Assembly (NCBI GenBank): GCA_963576785.1
Contig: OY756141.1
Coordinates: forward strand, 248,001-312,000
DNA length: 64,000 nucleotides
Reading direction: 5' to 3'
Origin: Chlorophyllum brunneum
Lineage: Eukaryota > Basidiomycota > Agaricomycetes > Agaricales > Agaricaceae
Part shown: piece by piece, positions 10,442-22,610 of the stretch
How positions within the stretch are numbered: position 1 is the first letter of the stretch
Layout: each line of letters begins with the position of its first letter
Program-made: the position numbers and the translations under genes
Notes under the pieces: model-generated
What the model was told of the DNA's origin: nothing
Databases searched by the model: none
The model's input: only the letters and a program-made list of their open reading frames with translations

Positions 10442-12899
10442 CTAATCTTTTCTCCGTTTCGATTTGATTGGCGTGGATACCTGGTGTAGTAATGATGATT
10501 CCGATTGAAGTCCAACACCACCATCACCCACAACGGCGGCGGGGGTGGAATTCCCAAACACGTTTTCCAATTCACCCATCAACACATCCGATTTTCTCTT
10601 CCTACTCCGCGTTGCTGCCGTTTGCGAACCGCGCGAAGGAGACGTGGTCTGTGGTTTTACACCGCCCCCGACACCAACGACAGGTGAACTCGTCACAGTC
10701 GCCAACCCACTCGCATTAGGCGTCGAAGAATCTTCTTCGTCTTCTTCTTCTTCATTACCGTCGTCATGATCAAGAAACCTAGTATCAACACCACCACCAA
10801 TACCCATATTCCCAACACCGTCCAACATACTCATATTATGCAGGAACTGGTCATAGTCGAATTCTTGATTATCGACGTTGTCGGTTTTCGAATGAGGGGG
10901 TATATGAAGGGATGAAGGATCGACCGAGGTATTATCACGGTTCGCATTGTTGTTGGCATCCGTGGTGGTTGCTGAAGGTATATCCGATCCTCCAGGATTC
11001 ATCAAAGCAGCTATCCCATCATCCGTCATCATCGGTCCAAACTGTTCCATCCATTGATTAATTTGTTGATCCATAAGGCTAACATCCTTCTCTACATCTT
11101 CCGAACTCTGCCAATGTCGGTCTAAACGTGGAGAAAGGGGTGGAAATGCTGTGGTGGCAGGATCGAAAGCGATCAAACTCTCTTGTTGAGACGACGACGG
11201 TGGAGGAGCGGGATCGGGATTGGACGAGGAATGAGAAGACGGTGGGTGAAGTGCACCCTCGAGTAGCGCAAACGGCGACGATCCCGAAGTTGTGGTCGCA
11301 CTCTGTGGGTGTTGCAACATTGACGAAAAATCAAATGCACCCAGAGCCGACGAAGGCGAATGAGGAGGAAAAGCCAACTGCTGTCCGTCCGACCCCTGCC
11401 CTTGTCCAACACCCAAAATCGCATCACTCTCGTGACTTGAATCTAAATCCCCACCAGTAGATCCAGGATTACTTTGGGACATCGCATTAAACAATTGCGT
11501 AAATTGATCAGGTGTAAGTGTGCTAAGCACACTTTGTAGCTGTGGATTAACGTTGAATTCGAATGCGGGTTGAGGTTGTTGTTGCGATTGTGGTTGGTGT
11601 TGATTAGTGGGTGTTATTGTACGCTCGACTTCGAGTGTCGATGTCGGGGAGGGGGCTGTGGAGGGTAGTGGAGTCAGGATCATAAACGACGGAGAGGGCA
11701 AGACGCACTTTCGTGAAGATTCATCTCAGCCGTCACATCCGAGGGCGCAGGTGAGGGAATCGAAGAAGGGGTCTCAACAGCTGATATATAAATAGCATCA
11801 GAAAGAACTGCGTAGATAACATTGGAAGGAAAAGAACCCCTCACCGTAATTCGTATTCACAGGATCCATAGTCGAATCGGCCTCAGGATCTTCCACTTCC
11901 ACGATACCGACTTTTCCAGAAGATACTCCATCGGTTTTCGTTCCTTCAATCATTAGGCGGCTTTGTCTGCGAGGCACAACAGCACCACGGGAATGAACAT
12001 TCGGAGTACGATGGTGATCGTGACCTCCTCGAGTAGAAACCGCATCGTCATGGTGGTGGTGGCGATGAGTCCCAGCTGCATGCGCACCAAAGACCCCGGC
12101 GAGGAATTTAAGGATCCTATCGATAACTTCCTGTTGCTTTTGTGCTTTCGTTCGAGACGCGAGGGATTCTTGCCATAACAGCCGGTTATTCTCTTTCAAT
12201 TCCGTAAGTTCGGAAGAGATGGTCCTTTGGTGGTGTTTGATAGCAGCAATTCCCTGCAATATCGAATGCATATCGAGTAATTGACCTTGGCTAAGGCCGA
12301 GAGTCGGGTTAGGGTTTGGTAAAGTGGCAGTAGAGGGAGATGTGGGAGTATTTGGATCGCGAAAGTCGATAGCACCGGTGGTATCGTCCAAATTTTGTTG
12401 TGCGGATTGTTTTTTGCGCCGGATGAGACAGAGTAGATCGGGCTGGTCACGGCGGAAATTGGAGTGAGTGAAGTTCCAGTATTCAGTATCGGATTCGGAG
12501 CGGAGGACGCCTTGTTGGAGATGGGGAATTTTGTGGAAACCGTACATGTTGAGCTGGCGGACGAAAGAGCTGAAGTTTTGGTGTTTGAACCAATGGCCCA
12601 GGACTTCGCGGGCGAGCCGTTCGTGGTCGAGGACTGGGCCCCATATGAGTGAGTGTGGATGGGAAGAGAGGGGGGGCGCACCGAAGAAAGAGTCGCCTGC
12701 TTCGGACCAACATAGAAGATCCTTGTACTTGCCGTCATTCAACATCCTAATGAGCTGTTGGAGCACGAAGGCTGTTAGATCGTGAGCAACTTAACTGGTA
12801 GAGTTTCTGTAAAAAGGCAGGGACGGTTTGGCGGGATGTTCTGGAGGACTGGGAGGGTATGCGGGAGGGACGGGAGAGGGCTAGCTGGGTGTCTGCCAT
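10442..12899 (-). CDS. Heat-shock-factor-type transcription factor
   Basis: Nuclear regulator with an HSF-type winged-helix DNA-binding domain. ATG at 12899; exon 1 encodes VPAFLQKLY, then an intron at 12747-12795 leads to QMLNDGKYKD, restoring the family alignment. Typical HSF signatures follow: a WFKHQNFSSFVRQLNMYGFHKI block and the WNFTHSNFRR region. A predicted coiled-coil trimerisation segment lies around LLDMHSILQGIAAIKHHQ to VIDRILKFLAGVFG. Two further introns (about 11783-11846 and 11656-11710) join the linker to a long low-complexity C-terminal region rich in Q, S, P and N, with a basic end (KSKRRKD). Stop at 10442-10444. The low-complexity tail fits an activation domain. It could be the Hsf1 orthologue or a paralogue; the sequence alone does not decide. 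Confidence 0.88.
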
Positions 12900-12971
12900 G
12901 GCTGGACGGGTGTAAAGGAGGAACAACGCTGATGGTTATATATCAGGACAGCACAAACAGCTACAAATACG

Positions 12972-13772
12972 TCATTTCTTGCGCAGTAGGCTGTGTCGGA
13001 GCACCGTCCACAGTGCCAGTGCCATGCCTACAGGCGGTACAAGCCAGCTAACCAGCCACCGAGCAGTGCCGACACTCTTGTTCATTCTGCGCACAAAAGC
13101 GTCGACCTGCACCTCCAGTTCCGCTCTCGAGCCAGAGTTGTCAATAACGAGATCTGCATACTCGACTTTGGTCGTAATAGGCAACTGGGAATTCAAGCGC
13201 GCAGAGGCATCTTCACGTGTTGAACTATCTCTCTCCATCAATCTCAGAAGCTGCAACTCCGCAGAACTATGGTGTGTCGAGTCATCAGTCGAAAGAATAC
13301 AGGGGAATACAGAGGAAACGAACCAATAGACGACAACGACCAGTCCAACAAACTTCCAAAGTCCACCTTCAATGAGTAAAGGAACATCAACCACACACCA
13401 GCGTTCGCCGCGAAGCCAGTATCCGATGACCTGCCGCAGCATAGCCCTGCGAACCGCAGGATGGATGATGCTGTTAAGAGCTTTGCGCTTTGGTTCGTCT
13501 GAGAAGATGATTGATCCCAGTTTCTTGCGGTCGAGGGATCCATTGGATAAGAGGATATCTTGACCGAATACATGTGTGATTTTACGCAGAGCTGGTGTGC
13601 CTGGTTCGACGACTTGACGCGCTATCAGGTCTGCGTCGATGATTGGGATACTGTGAGCCTTGAGTACAGACGAAACGGTTGATTTTCCAGTGGCTATTCC
13701 GCCTGTAAGGCCTACGACTGTTGTCTTGTCAAAATGTGAATAGAGTGAGCAGCAGAGCAACTGACCGAGCAT
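12972..13772 (-). CDS. CAB5: Dephospho-CoA kinase
   Basis: Last enzyme of coenzyme A synthesis: phosphorylates dephospho-CoA on the 3'-hydroxyl of its ribose. ATG at 13772; a short first exon splices so that the protein begins MLVVGLTGGIATGKST, the P-loop expected for the family. DAD (IPIIDADLIAR) and DVPLLIE motifs follow. A second intron (near 13250-13306) joins VVVVYC to SAELQLLRLMERD. The C-terminus carries a hydrophobic segment (WLVSWLVPPVGMALALW), which fits membrane anchoring as in fungal Cab5-type enzymes. The stop is 72 bp from the HSF start; upstream, its start is 48 bp from the divergent coiled-coil gene. Both introns are inferred by eye from the family alignment. Confidence 0.88.
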   Translation of the reverse strand: MLGQLLCCSLYSHFDKTTVVGLTGGIATGKSTVSSVLKAHSIPIIDADLIARQVVEPGTPALRKITHVFGQDILLSNGSLDRKKLGSIIFSDEPKRKALNSIIHPAVRRAMLRQVIGYWLRGERWCVVDVPLLIEGGLWKFVGLVVVVYWFVSSVFPCILSTDDSTHHSSAELQLLRLMERDSSTREDASARLNSQLPITTKVEYADLVIDNSGSRAELEVQVDAFVRRMNKSVGTARWLVSWLVPPVGMALALWTVLRHSLLRKK

Positions 13773-13820
13773 GAGTGATGATGGGAGGACACAAACGAAC
13801 GCGGTGACTGATTCTTGGCC
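13773..13820. promoter_or_regulatory. Very short divergent promoter between dephospho-CoA kinase and coiled-coil gene
   Basis: Only 48 bases separate the two ATG codons (13772 on minus, 13821 on plus). The transcripts' 5' UTRs must either overlap the opposite gene or be extremely short. No TATA box seen. Confidence 0.5.
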
Positions 13821-16659
13821 ATGGACAGACTCATCCCAATCGACCACCCCCTCCTCCTCCACATCCACAACCTCACCACTGCCCTACACTCTTTCCAACA
13901 CGAAGCTCATGCCTCTGCTCTCAAACTCCAACACCACTCTCTCACAACCTCACGCGCTCTAGACACCACCCACGCTCTCCAACACCAAAATTCCATTCTC
14001 GAACAAGAACTAACCACTCTCCGCTCCCATCCACATTCAAACCCACAATCCACAATCCAAACAAACCAACTCACATTATCCCTCCGCACCCTCACTCAAA
14101 AACTATCCACAACCGAATCACTCCTCCTTCAACGCACTCACGAACTCAACCACACTTTGGTTGAACTATCCAAATCCAACTCATCTACTGACGAAGCATA
14201 TGGTTTGGTTTCACGTATCCACGGACGAGAGGAATCTCTGCTCTCATACCAAAGGGATTTGGAACTCCGGTTACGTTTGGCGGAAGAGAAACTACAGAAA
14301 GCTGAACAGACTATTGATGAATATGCGGATTTGGTTCGTGGACTCGAAGGTCGATCAACTACCACGAATGAAATTCAGCCTCCTTTGGACGAAAAGAGCA
14401 CTATCGAGAAGCTCCTAGAGGAATTCGCACTCGAACGAGAGGACTTACACAATCGCTTATCTACCGCGTTACATGAGGTGGCAATAACCAACGCGGCACT
14501 CGAAGCGCAAAAGGGGACCACTGATCAAGTTACTTCTCAACTCGCTGAACTTCAACTCAAATTACATCAACTCGAACGAGACGATAACACCGCTGCGAAA
14601 ATGGTCTCTCGCTACATGTACGCCCCCACCCTCAACGTCCATTTCTCCACCTAACCCCCCACAAAGGAAATTCTCCCAACAATCAACCAACACCCTCCAA
14701 ACAACCCTAACCTCTCTCCAAACACGTCACTCAACAACTCTAACCTCATATACATCTCAAATCCAATCCCTCCATCACCAAATCCACACTCTCAACCAAC
14801 TTCACACTCGGTTACTCGACACCCTAGATCAACTAGGTGATGAAATTCTGAAAGAGGGTTTTGGTCGAAGACAAGAGGTGAGGTTGAGGATTAAACTTGT
14901 TAGAAGGGAAGAAATCATTGTTGAGGAGATGAAGAAGTGGTTAAGAAGGAGTGAAGAACGATTATTCATTGATGATGGAGATGTGATGAAATATTTAACA
15001 GAAATGATTCAAGATGCCAAAATCCTCATTGACAATCTCGATAATCCAATTCAAACTCTTACCACACCCGTTTCTGGATCTTTGGCGCGGCTCGTTACGA
15101 TACAAAGTGTTATTGATGAATTGGTGGAAGAGGTGCATTGGGAGAGGACGAGGAGGATAAAGTTGGAGGGTATGGTTGTGCGTGGAGATTTGGATGGGAA
15201 AGATGAATTCAAGGATGAAATTCAAGATGAGGAATCGACGCGTATATCGCCATTACGTGCCGAAGGAGTGGTTGGAGAAGCTATAAATGACGAGGTTGAG
15301 GAGAGAGAATTGAATGTGGATCGTGGAACCGAAGGAGAGGTGAAAGGTGACGAGGTTGTTGATGCTACGAGCGCCGTGGAGGGGATGGTGGAGGTGGGTG
15401 CGAAGAGTGAAGAAGAATTTGGCCACGAGGACGACAGAGGCCGACAGGCGGAGGTGGATGATAGCAACGAAGAAAATTCGATAACGGAGCAAGACGTTCA
15501 TGATACAGACTCACAAGACGAGGAAACGAGAGCGACTCATGATAGTCTATCCATTATCACAATTACTCCACCTACCACCGAACAACCATCCCCTCCTCCC
15601 AACCTACCCACTCCACAACCACCTCACCCACTCCTCCACTCCCTCCAAAACTCTCGTAACCGCTACACCCAAATCCAACGTTCATTCCACGACTGTCACA
15701 TCGCTCTCGAATCTCTTAAATCATCCTTCCCACACCTCAATACCACTACAACACATACCCAACGAAATCAAAACGATATTTTATACGCAATTATCCAAAG
15801 ATTAGACGATTATACTGAAGATGTTCGTGTTGAACTTGAAATTCGGATTTCGGATGAGGAAGTTTTGGGGAGAGGGTATGAAGCTTTGATTTGTGTTCCT
15901 GGTGCTCTCGTATCCTCCACCCACACTGAAGAAGGAGGAAAAGGAGAAGAAGAAGAAGAAGAAAAGGAGACATTAACGCAAATCGAAAATCAAATCCAAG
16001 CATTCATCGACGGTACCGATCCAAGTGTTCAAAAAGCTTTAAACAATTTCAACAAGAAATTAGAAGATTTAGAACATGATGTTGTGGTTGTGAAGAAAGC
16101 CGTACACGAACCTCAAGATATATATTCAACTTTGACCGAGGAGGATGGAAATGGTAATAATGGAGGAGGGGGATGGACATCATGGATTCGTGGTACCACA
16201 TCAAGACCAACTACACCCACTTCAAAATCTACAACAACGCCAATAGCTCCAGCACAAACATTCGGAAATATAATGACGAATCGAACTCGGCTACATCGAA
16301 CACCATCCCTATTCGGATTATCCACATCTTCCCCTAAACCTGATATTATCAAATTATTAGGATTCAGAATCCCAATGCCGGATTTGAATTTCGCTTTTTC
16401 CTCGTCGTCTTCTTCTTTGGATCGAGAAAACGGCGAGGATGAAGAAGAGAATGTTGGTATATTGAATTTCGGGTTGAGGGGATTTGGAAATGGTGTGATG
16501 AGGGGAAGAACTGTTAGTGGTGCGAGTTATTTACTTGGTATGGGTTTGGGAGGGAAGAATCCAGTTGGGTCAAAGAGACGTGTGGTTTCTGATTCGCCTA
16601 GAGTTGGTTTTGGGAGTAAGGATGGGAGTGGAGGTGAGGAGGAAGAGGATGTAGATTAG
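13821..16659 (+). CDS. Large coiled-coil protein of unknown function (929 aa)
   Basis: ATG at 13821 (MDRLIPIDHPLLL). One intron at 14618-14666 joins SRYM to KFSQQ; the two exons sum to 2790 bases, exactly 929 codons plus stop. Residues about 20-400 are predicted to form long heptad-rich coiled coils (many L, E, Q, no proline). An acidic, low-complexity middle follows, then a second helical segment, and a Ser/Gly-rich tail ending GGEEEEDVD. No catalytic motif, signal peptide or membrane span seen. A structural or scaffold role (centrosome, septum or autophagy type) is only a guess. The 3' two thirds has a decayed duplicate at 20309-21917. Confidence 0.75.
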
Positions 16660-17915
16660 ATTGGACTTTGTGTTTGGATTTCTGAGTGGACGGATGGATG
16701 AGGATCTATACCTAAACGCCAAATGCATGTCACTTATTCCGTCTCTGTGAGTTATTAAGATTTTATTCAGCTTTTTGCTAGATGGAAGAAGAGAGAGGGT
16801 TCACGCCTGCCGTGCCTGAACGCCCCGGACACTTTTCCATTGAGAGCTATGGCAGGTGTTCTTTTCACATAACAATCAACCCAGTCTAAATACTGATGGA
16901 TCATTTGTTAGGAAATAACAATAGGTCTATTGTCCATTCCACTATTCCCCCGAAGGCGATGGCATTCACTGTATTCGTTCCCAATGGAGATGACTCTTGC
17001 ACTCATGACGAGATGACAAAAAAGGAGTGAGCATAATAAAACAGAAGGTTGTTTAGTAATTTATGTCATGTCTTCCGCTCATCAACTAGAACCCTAATTA
17101 TCAGAAGGGTTTTCTGCATGTTAGCTGGCTTATCTACGGATCTAGATCTATACATGCTAGCCCGCCTGATACGGAACAACTGAATCCGCGCTGCGTTCTA
17201 AGTCCTTCCGCCTTACCGTATCACCATTTTTACGAGGAGACCTAGAGCCATCAAAAGGTACGCAGCTCTTAGTCGAGCAGCCCATATGTCTGGTGTTGTA
17301 GAGTACTTGAACGTGAGATGGGAGTGTGGATGGTCTTGCTCTGGATGACTCCGCGATGAACCTTTTGAGTTCTCCGCCTTAGATATCGAGTCAGGCCGCG
17401 TCCATTTCGTTAACCAAGAGATGCGTGCCCTACCTATCAATGCATCATCTTCACTTGTGATACAGAGCCCAATCAAACCTAGCGAAGTCGGGATGGCTCA
17501 TCAGGGTTCGTTTTGTCTATCTTGTTTGATCTCGACTCTGCGGTCGACCCTGAATCGGGGAAGAAAGCTAGGTGCTCCCGTGTGGACCGGCGAGACACGG
17601 GCTCCAGATTTCTGAGGGTATCTCTCTATGCCTGGGAATATATTGTCTATTTTCCCTCCAGAACAGCCACACTGGTTTCGGGCCTATCTACAATGCGGTG
17701 GACATGCAGGTTGTGTTAGGAGCAGGGTAGCGATCCAGTTTATTCCCGGTAATCAAATTAAACACCAATGACAGTGCAGTGTGGCGGCCTCGGGCTATAT
17801 TTAAAGTTCATTCACCAGCCTAATCGCAAAGCAACCCTTCCGGTTTGATTCTTCCTCTTCCTGGTCGTTCACCGTTGGCACACTTCGACATATATCTCAC
17901 TTCTTCTTGCCAAGT
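16660..17915. other. 3' flank of the coiled-coil gene and intergenic region
   Basis: 16660-17190 is shared with 21918-22800 (see the duplication entry): the gene's downstream flank was copied with it. 17200-17915 holds no supported gene; the last 150 bases are pyrimidine-rich and probably carry the promoter of the gene starting at 17916. Confidence 0.45.
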
Positions 17916-19709
17916 ATGCAACGTGACGCGGCGAGTATCAGCAGTGCCAAGCGTCGGTCGTTACTAAAGCCATCGGGCGAAATGGACATTCAGGACCGTG
18001 TCGGTGCTGTCGGTCACCTATGGTTTTTCTACACTACATTTTACATAGCAAAAGGAATTTCTAGGGCCAAAACGTTCTATGTGACTAGGCTTTCGATATG
18101 GAAAGGGCCTACTCTGCGACCGCCTTTCTTCCATGAGTACCTCGTCGCGACGATTAAATCTACTAATGATGCTGAGAAGCGGGAGTACTATCTGCTTTTT
18201 GAACGAACGGCAAGTGAGAAGAAGACGGAAGAGAAGACGAAAGAGGATTTTGGAGAAAGGTCGGTGGGACAGGAGGGTGAGTTTACCGAATCCGAAGAAA
18301 ATGACGAGGATGGACCGCGGAGAGCGAGTTTACGTGGATCCAAATCACCAAAATCGGACGTATTCAGTGGTATGCTTGACAGGTCCCCTGCAGCCAACGG
18401 TTCGGCTAAGCCATCGAAATCGAAGTCGGGGGACATGATACTGGCTGATGATCGGTATGAGCTGCTTGATCATCCCCGTAGGAGCATCTCGGACATAGAG
18501 GTCGCCCGGATCATCCTTGGAAAACCCAACGTTGAAAGCACTACCGATCTTGCGGCCTGGGTGAATCCATCCGCCCCTCCGAGAAAATCTGCACCTACCT
18601 CGTCTCTCTCTCCTACTGGTCCACCACCCGTTCCACAACTATTCTCTGAGGGTGGCGTACGCCAGCTAAGGACTTCCGATGTCAGTGCAGTTTCTGAGGC
18701 GCCTGCCTTCAGAAGTGCCGCTGCCAACCTCCGGGTTCCCACCTCTCATACAGTCCAAGCTCGCGAAACCAAACCGCATCTGCAAACTTTACTTCCAGCT
18801 ACCCTTGAGCGCATGGGCTCTACGGGTAGTACGACGTCGCATACGTCTGTCTTTTCAACGCAGAGTTCTCCTCCAACCGGAGCTCATCATAAACATGACA
18901 TTTCAGTACAAGCGAGCACTAGTTTGCCCTTGATCACGCCCCCTGACGAACCTGATGAACGCGAATGTCCTGCACCTGTCCGTTCTGGCCACGGGACCCC
19001 ACCTTCTTGCTTGTCTGAAAAGCCTCCTACTACATCCAGACATGATGATGAGGAGGTTCCTGTTCCCACGGAGACTTATTCCAATGAGCTTTCTTTGTCT
19101 GTGGCGGAGAGGTTTCACTTACCCGAACATCCGCTGTCATGTGCAAACACCAACCTATCTGACATATCTCACACCTCGAAGCCATCAATATTATCGAGGT
19201 CTTCTCGCCTCATGCAAAGAAGCGGGTTTTCGACGCTGAATAACGATGCACTCACTCCACTTCCTCCACGCGGCTGTATCCACCTGTACGAACTCGTGGC
19301 CCTTGCTTGCCGGCTTCATAAGTGCAAATCGCTTTACCGAATCCTCACCGGAAAGTGTCATTGGTTTGCCAGTATGATCTTCCACGTTGTTCGAGTCTTC
19401 ACTCGCGTCGATGCCAACATTTACGGGAATGATGGATGTGTTGAGATAATGAAACCGTCTGATGAAGTTGTGGCGTGGGTCAACAGTGGGCGTATGGACA
19501 CATTTTTGCAATCTGTTAGAAGTGTTAAGGCTCCTCGACTTTTTACGATCTATGCTCTCATAAGGAAATGGCATGGTGCGATTGCAAATTTCGAAGACAA
19601 GGTATGTTTTCTTGATGTCGCTCATATCCGTTCGTGGAATTGATTGTAGTTGTGGGTTTAGGTTTATGTAAACTTTGCCACAACATGCCTGGAGCAGAGA
19701 GCCCTCTAG
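17916..19709 (+). CDS. CHWFA-motif protein of an Agaricomycete family, unknown function
   Basis: ATG at 17916 (MQRDAASISSAKRR). A long exon runs to a donor at about 19602, and a short second exon (VYVNFATTCLEQRAL) ends at TAG 19707-19709. The middle is Ser/Pro-rich and disordered. The conserved part is the C-terminal third: LYELVALACRLHKCKSLY followed by GKCHWFASMIF, a pattern found in many uncharacterised mushroom proteins. No enzyme motif recognised. Downstream, the same frame continues as a charged helical tail broken by stops (19710-19955), so this copy has probably lost its original C-terminus. Confidence 0.6.
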
Positions 19710-19955
19710 TTGGAGTTGGAATCGCGGAAGAAGAAAGAAGAGGAGGTTGAGGTGAGACACTGAGAAGCCAAGGCTGAGGCTAATAAGGAGAAAATAAAAT
19801 ACAGGGAGATGCAGGAGAGGAAGAGACTTGAGGAAGATATGAGGAGGAGAGAAAGAGACTTGAGGAAGAGAGGATGAGATATGAGGAACAGAAGGAGAAG
19901 GAGAGGAAGGAATGCAAGGAAGAAGAGGAGGAGTGGAGAAGAGAGCAGATAGAAT
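19710..19955 (+). pseudogene. Degenerate charged coiled-coil tail of the CHWFA-motif gene
   Basis: In the same frame as the preceding exon the sequence encodes a highly charged E/K/R helix (for example KEKIKYREMQERKRLEED), interrupted by TAG at 19707, a TGA near 19762 and another near 19876. The family normally ends in such a tail. It is cut off at 19955 by the LTR fragment that follows. Confidence 0.45.
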
Positions 19956-20308
19956 TGAAGAGTGAGGTTTTGGGTTGCTGAGTGAATGCTTTAATGAGTG
20001 TGGCTGAATCCAATGACTTTACTTCTAACTGAAAGGGGTTGACCAGCGGTACAATTCATCGAAGATTTGAAGGAAATTGACCAAGAAATAGTTGAGAAAA
20101 GCGGTGATAGAATTAAAGGAAGAGAGATCGAAGATAATGATCAGTAGAGAATGATATAGCCTAGGAACATCAGAGGAAATTTAGATAGATGTTCATATTT
20201 CACTGCCTTTTCCTATCAAAGACCTAGAACTTATATATGTAAACAAAGATGGTCCAATTTTAGAAGTATGAAAGAAATATTGGAAAGTTAAGTAAGTGAA
20301 CTAATTAG
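19956..20308. mobile_element. Truncated, diverged LTR of the element A family
   Basis: About 350 bases alignable with the first half of the 755-bp LTR of element A (same start pattern, then the GGGGTTGA, ATGAAAGAAATAT and AATTAGACC blocks). It stops abruptly after AATTAGACC, where the duplicated coiled-coil gene begins. Many substitutions show it is older than the other LTR copies. Confidence 0.7.
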
Positions 20309-21917
20309 ACCTGTTTCAGGATCCTTGGCACGGCTTATTACTATACATAGTGTGGTTGATGAATTGGTGGAAGAGGTACATCGGGAAAGGATGAGGAAGA
20401 TTAAGTTGGAGGGTATGGTTGTTTGGGGAGATTTGGATTGGAAGGATGAATTGAAGAATGAATCTCAAGATGAGGAAGGGGATGATGTAGTGGGAGAAGA
20501 AACCATATACCAAGTGAACGACGAAGTTGGGGAGGGAGTGTTAAGTGTGGATGAAGCTGAACAAGGAGAGATGAAAGTTGAACAAGAAGGGGAGGCTGTT
20601 GATACTACGAACTCTAAGGGAGAAGAGGTGCCGAAGGGCGAAGAGGCAGGTGGCAACGAGGACAACAGAGACCGACATGTGGAAGTAGAAAGCGTTAACA
20701 ACGAAGCAAACTTGATAACAGAGCAAGGCCTTCACGTTCCTGGTCCGGAAGACGAGGAAACAAAAACGATTCATGATAGTCTACCGATTATCACCATTAC
20801 TCTACCTACCACCAAACAACCATCCTGTCCCACTCTCAACCTACCCACTCCACAACCACCTCACCAACTCCTCCACTTCTTCCAAAACTCTCGTAACCGT
20901 TACACCCAAATCCAACATTCATTCCACGACTGTCACATCTCTCTCGAATCTCTTAAATCATCCTTCCCATAACCCAATACCACTACCACCACCACTACCG
21001 CTACAACATGTACCCAACAAAATCAAAACAATATTTTTTATGCGATTATCCAAAGATTGGATGATTATACTGAAGATGTTCGTTTTGAACTTGAAATTCG
21101 GATTTCGGATGAGGAAGTTTTTGGGAGAGGGGTATGAAGCTTTGATTTGTGTTCCTGGTGCTCTCGTATCCTCCACCCACACTGTAGAAGGAGGAAAAGG
21201 AGTAGAAGAAGAAGAAGAAAAGGAGACATTAACGCAAATCGAAAATCAATCAAATCCAAGCATTCATCAACGGTACTGATCCAAGTGTTCAAAAAGCTTT
21301 AAACAATTTCAACAAGAAATTAGAAGATTTAGAACATGATGTTGTGGTTGTGAAGAAGGCCGTACACGACCCCCATAATATTCATTCGAATTTGAGCGAG
21401 GAGGATGGAAATGGTAATAATGGAGGAGGGGGATGGACATCATGGATTCGTGGTACCACATCAAGACCAACTACACCCACTTCAAAATCTACAACAATGC
21501 CAGTAGCTCCAGCACAAACATTCGGAAATATAATGACGAATCGAACTCGGCTACATCGAACACCATCCCTATTCGGATTATCCACATTTTCCCCTAAACC
21601 TGATATGAGGATTAAGAATCCCAATGCCGGATTTGAATTTCGCTTTTTCCTCGTCGTCGTCTTCTTTTGATCGAGCAAATGGCGAGGATGAGGAGGATGA
21701 AGAAGAGAATGTTGGTATACTGAATATCGGGTTGAGGGGATTTGGAAATGGTGTGATGAGGGGAAGAACTGTTAGTGGTGCGAGTTATTTACTTGGTATG
21801 GGTTTGGGAGGGAAGAATCCAGTTGGGTCAAAGAGACGTGTGGTTTCTGATTCGCCTAGAGTTGGTTGTGGGAGTAAGGATGGGAGTGGAGGTGAGGAGG
21901 AAGAGGATGTAGATTAG
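20309..21917 (+). pseudogene. Partial duplicate of the coiled-coil gene (frameshifted)
   Basis: Matches 15064-16659 of the coiled-coil gene almost end to end, lacking the first ~400 codons. The copy is open from 20325 to a premature TAA at 20970-20972, then continues in other frames with small indels (near 20980-21000, 21120 and 21255) and closes with the same GGEEEEDVD end. It has no promoter of its own and starts at the truncated LTR. Identity by eye is high in the last 500 bases and lower in the acidic middle. Confidence 0.85.
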
Positions 21918-22610
21918 ATTGGACTTTGTTTTTGGATTTCTGAGTGGACGGATGGATTGGTTATTTTAGAGGACGTGACTAGATAGCTCTGCGCTGAAGT
22001 TTTTTTATTTGATATATATTCATCTCTCGAGGTCGATCTTGTGTGATGGAGGGAGCTTCTTTCTTCTGTAGTATTTATTTCTATAAGGGATATATAAGTA
22101 ATCACACATGCACAGAAAAACAATTTCACAGGGTGCGAGGTCCTGGGGAAGAAGCGTCTAAACGCCAAATGCGTGTAACTTATTCCATCTCTGTGAGTTA
22201 TTAAGACTTTATTTTGCTTTTTGCTAGATGGAAGAAGAGAGCGTTCACGCCCGCCGCGCCTGAACGCCCCGGACACTTTTCCATTGAGAGCTATGGCAGG
22301 TGTTCTTTTGACATAGCAATCAGCCCAGTCTAAATACATGGATCATTTGTTAGGAAATAACAATAGGTCTATTGTCCATTCAGCTATCCCCCCGAAGGCG
22401 ATGGCATTCACTGTATTCATGACCAATGGAGCTGACGCAGGCACTCATGACGAGATGACAAAAAAAGGACAGAGCACAATAAAACAGATGGCTATTCAGT
22501 AACATCTACCCATTTATGTCATATCTTCCGCTCATCAACTAAATTATCAGAAGGCTTTTTTAGATGTTAGTTAACTTATCCGCTGATCTAAATCTATACA
22601 TGCAGGATAC
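21918..22610. repeat. Duplicated 3' flank (second copy of 16660-17160)
   Basis: Corresponds to the 3' flank of the coiled-coil gene: GGACTTTGT..TTTGGATTTCTGAG, then AAACGCCAAATGC and GCACTCATGACGAGATGAC blocks. This copy carries an extra ~190 bases at about 21957-22155 absent from the first. With 20309-21917 it makes a segmental duplication of about 2.3 kb in direct orientation, 5.2 kb from its source. Confidence 0.75.

Noticed and set aside
15900..15970. Purine-rich GAAGAA runs as a microsatellite locus of interest
   Set aside because: They encode the acidic Glu-rich stretch of the coiled-coil protein and are shared by its duplicate.
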